This document shows positions 30,405 through 32,197 of a stretch of 32,197 nt of DNA, piece after piece. The stretch covers positions 1-32,197 of the forward strand of contig JBKHDT010000025.1 in assembly GCA_046541195.1 (NCBI GenBank). The letters are read 5' to 3'. A model generated the notes under the pieces. It was not told the DNA's origin and did not search any database. It was given only the letters and a program-made list of their open reading frames with translations. Origin of the DNA: JBKHDT01 sp046541195 (GTDB lineage Bacteria > Pseudomonadota > Gammaproteobacteria > Halothiobacillales > Halothiobacillaceae). Numbering within the stretch: the first letter of the stretch is position 1; each line of letters opens with the position of its first letter. The translations under genes and the position numbers were made by a program.

Positions 30405-30848
30405 TCAGTCCCCCGCCGAAGGAGTCGTGCTCGGCGACTCCGCTTCCGATGGCGCGGTCGCGGGATTCATGTTGGCGCGGTCCGGATAGCGAACGACCGT
30501 GAAGGCCGCCAGCGCATCGGTCAGGGACTGGGCCGGATTGGCCAGACAATGATCATCCAGCCATTCGATCACCACCGACGTCGGGGCCTGTGCAAGGATG
30601 TCGTAGGTATCGGGCACGATGACGTTGAAGGCCGTGAGGTATCCCTCGATGAAGCCGGAGACCCGCTCCATCATCTCGCCCTCCTGGGCCCGCGCCGCCG
30701 TGTAATCCACGCAGGGCTGGGTGCCGACCCCGAAGGCCACGTATTCACCCTGAAAGGTCCGCGCCTCGGCGCCGGCAACGACCAGCGACAAGCCCAAGGC
30801 CACCACGGCAGGCGCCCCGTGGACCGCACCTGGCCGACGTCCGGTCAT
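30405..30848 (-). CDS. Small exported protein, HdeA/Rap1a-like pattern
   Basis: The 147-residue product has a signal peptide (residues ~1-29, AVVALGLSLVVAGAEA) and a short helical domain with two cysteines flanking SGFIEGYLTAFNVIVPDTYDIL and VIEWLDDHCLANPAQSLTDALAAF. The Gly-Tyr-x-x-Ala-x-Asn pattern with paired cysteines resembles small periplasmic HdeA/Rap1a-type proteins; a disulfide is likely. The C-terminal ~25 residues are Pro/Ser/Thr/Glu-rich. The ATG overlaps the ppx stop codon, so it is the second gene of the ppx operon. Function is not recognised. Confidence 0.75.
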   Translation of the reverse strand: MTGRRPGAVHGAPAVVALGLSLVVAGAEARTFQGEYVAFGVGTQPCVDYTAARAQEGEMMERVSGFIEGYLTAFNVIVPDTYDILAQAPTSVVIEWLDDHCLANPAQSLTDALAAFTVVRYPDRANMNPATAPSEAESPSTTPSAGD

Positions 30849-32197
30849 CGGAACGACAGCTCGAAGTCGAGCATCGACAGGTAGGCCTTTTCACGCTCCA
30901 GATCGGTGGCCGTCAGCGGATGGCGCTCCAGCCAGTTGGCCGGGAAGACCATGTCGATCTTCCGATCCTTGACCTGCAAGGCCATTTCGGGCAATTGCAG
31001 GCGCCGGGACCGATTCCGGTGAAGCAGCGCCGCCAGCCGCAACAGGACCGTCAACCGCATGGCACGGCTGCGCTCGCCCTCCTCGATCAGCTCGAAACGG
31101 TTGGCCTTGAACTTGCGCCGGTGCGCCCGCACCAGCGTCGCAACCCACTGCTGTGCCGAGCGCGTCAGCCCCGGCATGTCGGCATTCTCCAGCACGTAGG
31201 CCCCGTGATGGTGATACCCGGAATGGGAAATCGCCAGGCCGATCTCGTGAAGGCTTGAAGCCACCGACAGGATTGTCCGGTCAGTACGCTCAAGCTTCCA
31301 GTCCTGCCGAACCTTCTCAAAAAGCAGGTCCGCCGTCTCGCAGACCCGTTCGGCATGGTCCCGGTCGACCGTGAACATCTCCTGCAATCGCCGCACGGTG
31401 GTACTGCGCACATCATCCTGCTTTTCACGACCGAGCCAGTCGTAGATCAGCCCCTCGCGCAGCGCCCCGTCGGAAATGTGCATCTCATCGATCCGCAGCG
31501 CCTCGAACACTGCCTGCATCACCACGAAACCGCCCACGAACACCGGGCGCCGCTCTTGCGAGAGGCCTTGCAGATCCAGCTTGTCCAGTCGCCCCGCCTT
31601 GAGGATGGCCTTGCGGATTTCGGCCAGCGAGTCCACCGTGATCGTGCCATCGGACCAGCCATTGGCCGCCGAGACCGCCCCCAGGGAGCGCGCGGACCCC
31701 GAGGAGCCCAGCGCCCGGACCCAGCCCCGGTGCCGGAAGGCCTTCTCGAAGGGTGCCAGCTCCAGACGAGCCCACTGCTCTGCGCGTCGCAAGGACCCCT
31801 CATCCACCAGAGTCGTCGCAAAATGCGCCCGGGTCACGGATACGCAACCCAGCGGGACGGATTCCATCTGAACCGGATCGAAGCGCTCGCCGATAATCAG
31901 TTCGGTCGAACCGCCACCGATATCCACCACCAGGCGCCGTCCGTCCACGGGCACGTCGCTGTGCGCCACGCCGAGATACACAAGCCGCGCCTCCTCGCGC
32001 CCGGCAATGATCTCCACGGGATGACCGATCGCCAGCTCCGCCCGCCGCACAAAGGCCCGACCGTTCTTGGCACGTCTGAGCGTGTTGGTGCCCACCACCC
32101 GGACCGACCCCGGCGGCATGTCGCGCAGACGTTGCCCGAACCGCCGCAGGCAATCCAGGGCCCGCTCCATGGAAGCCTCCGTCAACCGGCCATCCTC
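30845..32197 (-). CDS. ppx: Exopolyphosphatase (5' end outside the window)
   Basis: The frame is open through 32197, so the N-terminus (about 60 residues) is missing. The visible 450 residues contain RVVGTNTLRRAKNGRAFVRRAE, EIIAGREEARLVYLGV, the phosphate-binding loop VVDIGGGSTELIIGE, PLGCVSVT, and a C-terminal HD-like region (SLHEIGLAISHSGYHHHGAYVLENADMPG). This layout is that of Ppx rather than the shorter type without the HD part. It releases orthophosphate from polyphosphate chain ends; GppA, which hydrolyses pppGpp, is the close paralogue and cannot be strictly excluded. No ppk is visible, though it could lie beyond the edge. Confidence 0.93.
   Translation of the reverse strand, partial: EDGRLTEASMERALDCLRRFGQRLRDMPPGSVRVVGTNTLRRAKNGRAFVRRAELAIGHPVEIIAGREEARLVYLGVAHSDVPVDGRRLVVDIGGGSTELIIGERFDPVQMESVPLGCVSVTRAHFATTLVDEGSLRRAEQWARLELAPFEKAFRHRGWVRALGSSGSARSLGAVSAANGWSDGTITVDSLAEIRKAILKAGRLDKLDLQGLSQERRPVFVGGFVVMQAVFEALRIDEMHISDGALREGLIYDWLGREKQDDVRSTTVRRLQEMFTVDRDHAERVCETADLLFEKVRQDWKLERTDRTILSVASSLHEIGLAISHSGYHHHGAYVLENADMPGLTRSAQQWVATLVRAHRRKFKANRFELIEEGERSRAMRLTVLLRLAALLHRNRSRRLQLPEMALQVKDRKIDMVFPANWLERHPLTATDLEREKAYLSMLDFELSFR

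Noticed and set aside
1..32197. CRISPR arrays, IS elements, prophage, tRNA or rRNA genes
   Set aside because: No regularly spaced repeats, transposase or integrase reading frames, or recognisable RNA-gene signatures were seen.

Overview
The window is a GC-rich chromosomal segment, almost certainly from a motile, flagellated, halophilic or halotolerant gammaproteobacterium. A member of the Chromatiales/Ectothiorhodospiraceae type would fit, but genus cannot be fixed from sequence reading alone. The evidence is a complete rod/hook flagellar cluster with flgA-flgM-flgN divergent from cheV-cheR-flgB (the Pseudomonas-like order), FlgJ with a fused glucosaminidase domain, a complete ectABC ectoine operon, and acidic insertions in extracellular proteins such as FlgE. 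No phage, IS, CRISPR, tRNA or rRNA features were seen.

Layout. 1-657 is the 3' end of a diguanylate cyclase (+). 767-1312 is a stand-alone XdhC-type Rossmann protein (-). 1680-14129 is a minus-strand motility block read cheV-cheR-flgB-C-D-E-F-G-H-I-J-K-L. 14461-16321 is the divergent flgA-flgM-flgN unit (+). 16364-17766 holds a secreted DsrE-like protein and a UPF0126/TRIC-like membrane protein (-). 17928-19310 is hemN (+). 19598-21789 is ectABC (+) with a strong terminator. 21790-22636 is a long non-coding, structure-rich leader ahead of a chemoreceptor gene (22637-24583). 24954-25829 is an NMT1/ThiY-like solute-binding-fold protein. 26104-30389 is a compact xseB-ispA-dxs-queD-folE2 operon. 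30405-32197 is a small exported protein and ppx (-), with ppx running off the window.

Regulation readable from sequence. The flagellar genes carry a clear two-tier promoter set: sigma-54 (-24/-12) elements before flgB, flgF and (weaker) flgA, and sigma-28 (FliA) elements before flgK and flgM. Thus basal body/hook genes are predicted to be early (RpoN class) and hook-junction genes plus the anti-sigma factor late (FliA class). An intrinsic terminator and second hairpin separate flgE from flgF, and another terminator ends flgL.

The most unusual content is non-coding. Two related RNA-like elements occur, one in the leader of the chemoreceptor gene (22224-22274, followed by a textbook intrinsic terminator at 22311-22348 although no ORF precedes it) and one in the leader of xseB-ispA-dxs-queD-folE2 (25933-25973). 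Both have a long CTGCCG/CGGCAG-closed stem enclosing a GGC-GCAA-GCC (GNRA) hairpin and a GTCAGTC segment. I could not match them to a known riboswitch class; they may be a new cis-regulatory RNA or a small dispersed palindromic repeat. A second unusual item is a 21-codon leader ORF with a good Shine-Dalgarno that overlaps the start of ectA by ATGA.
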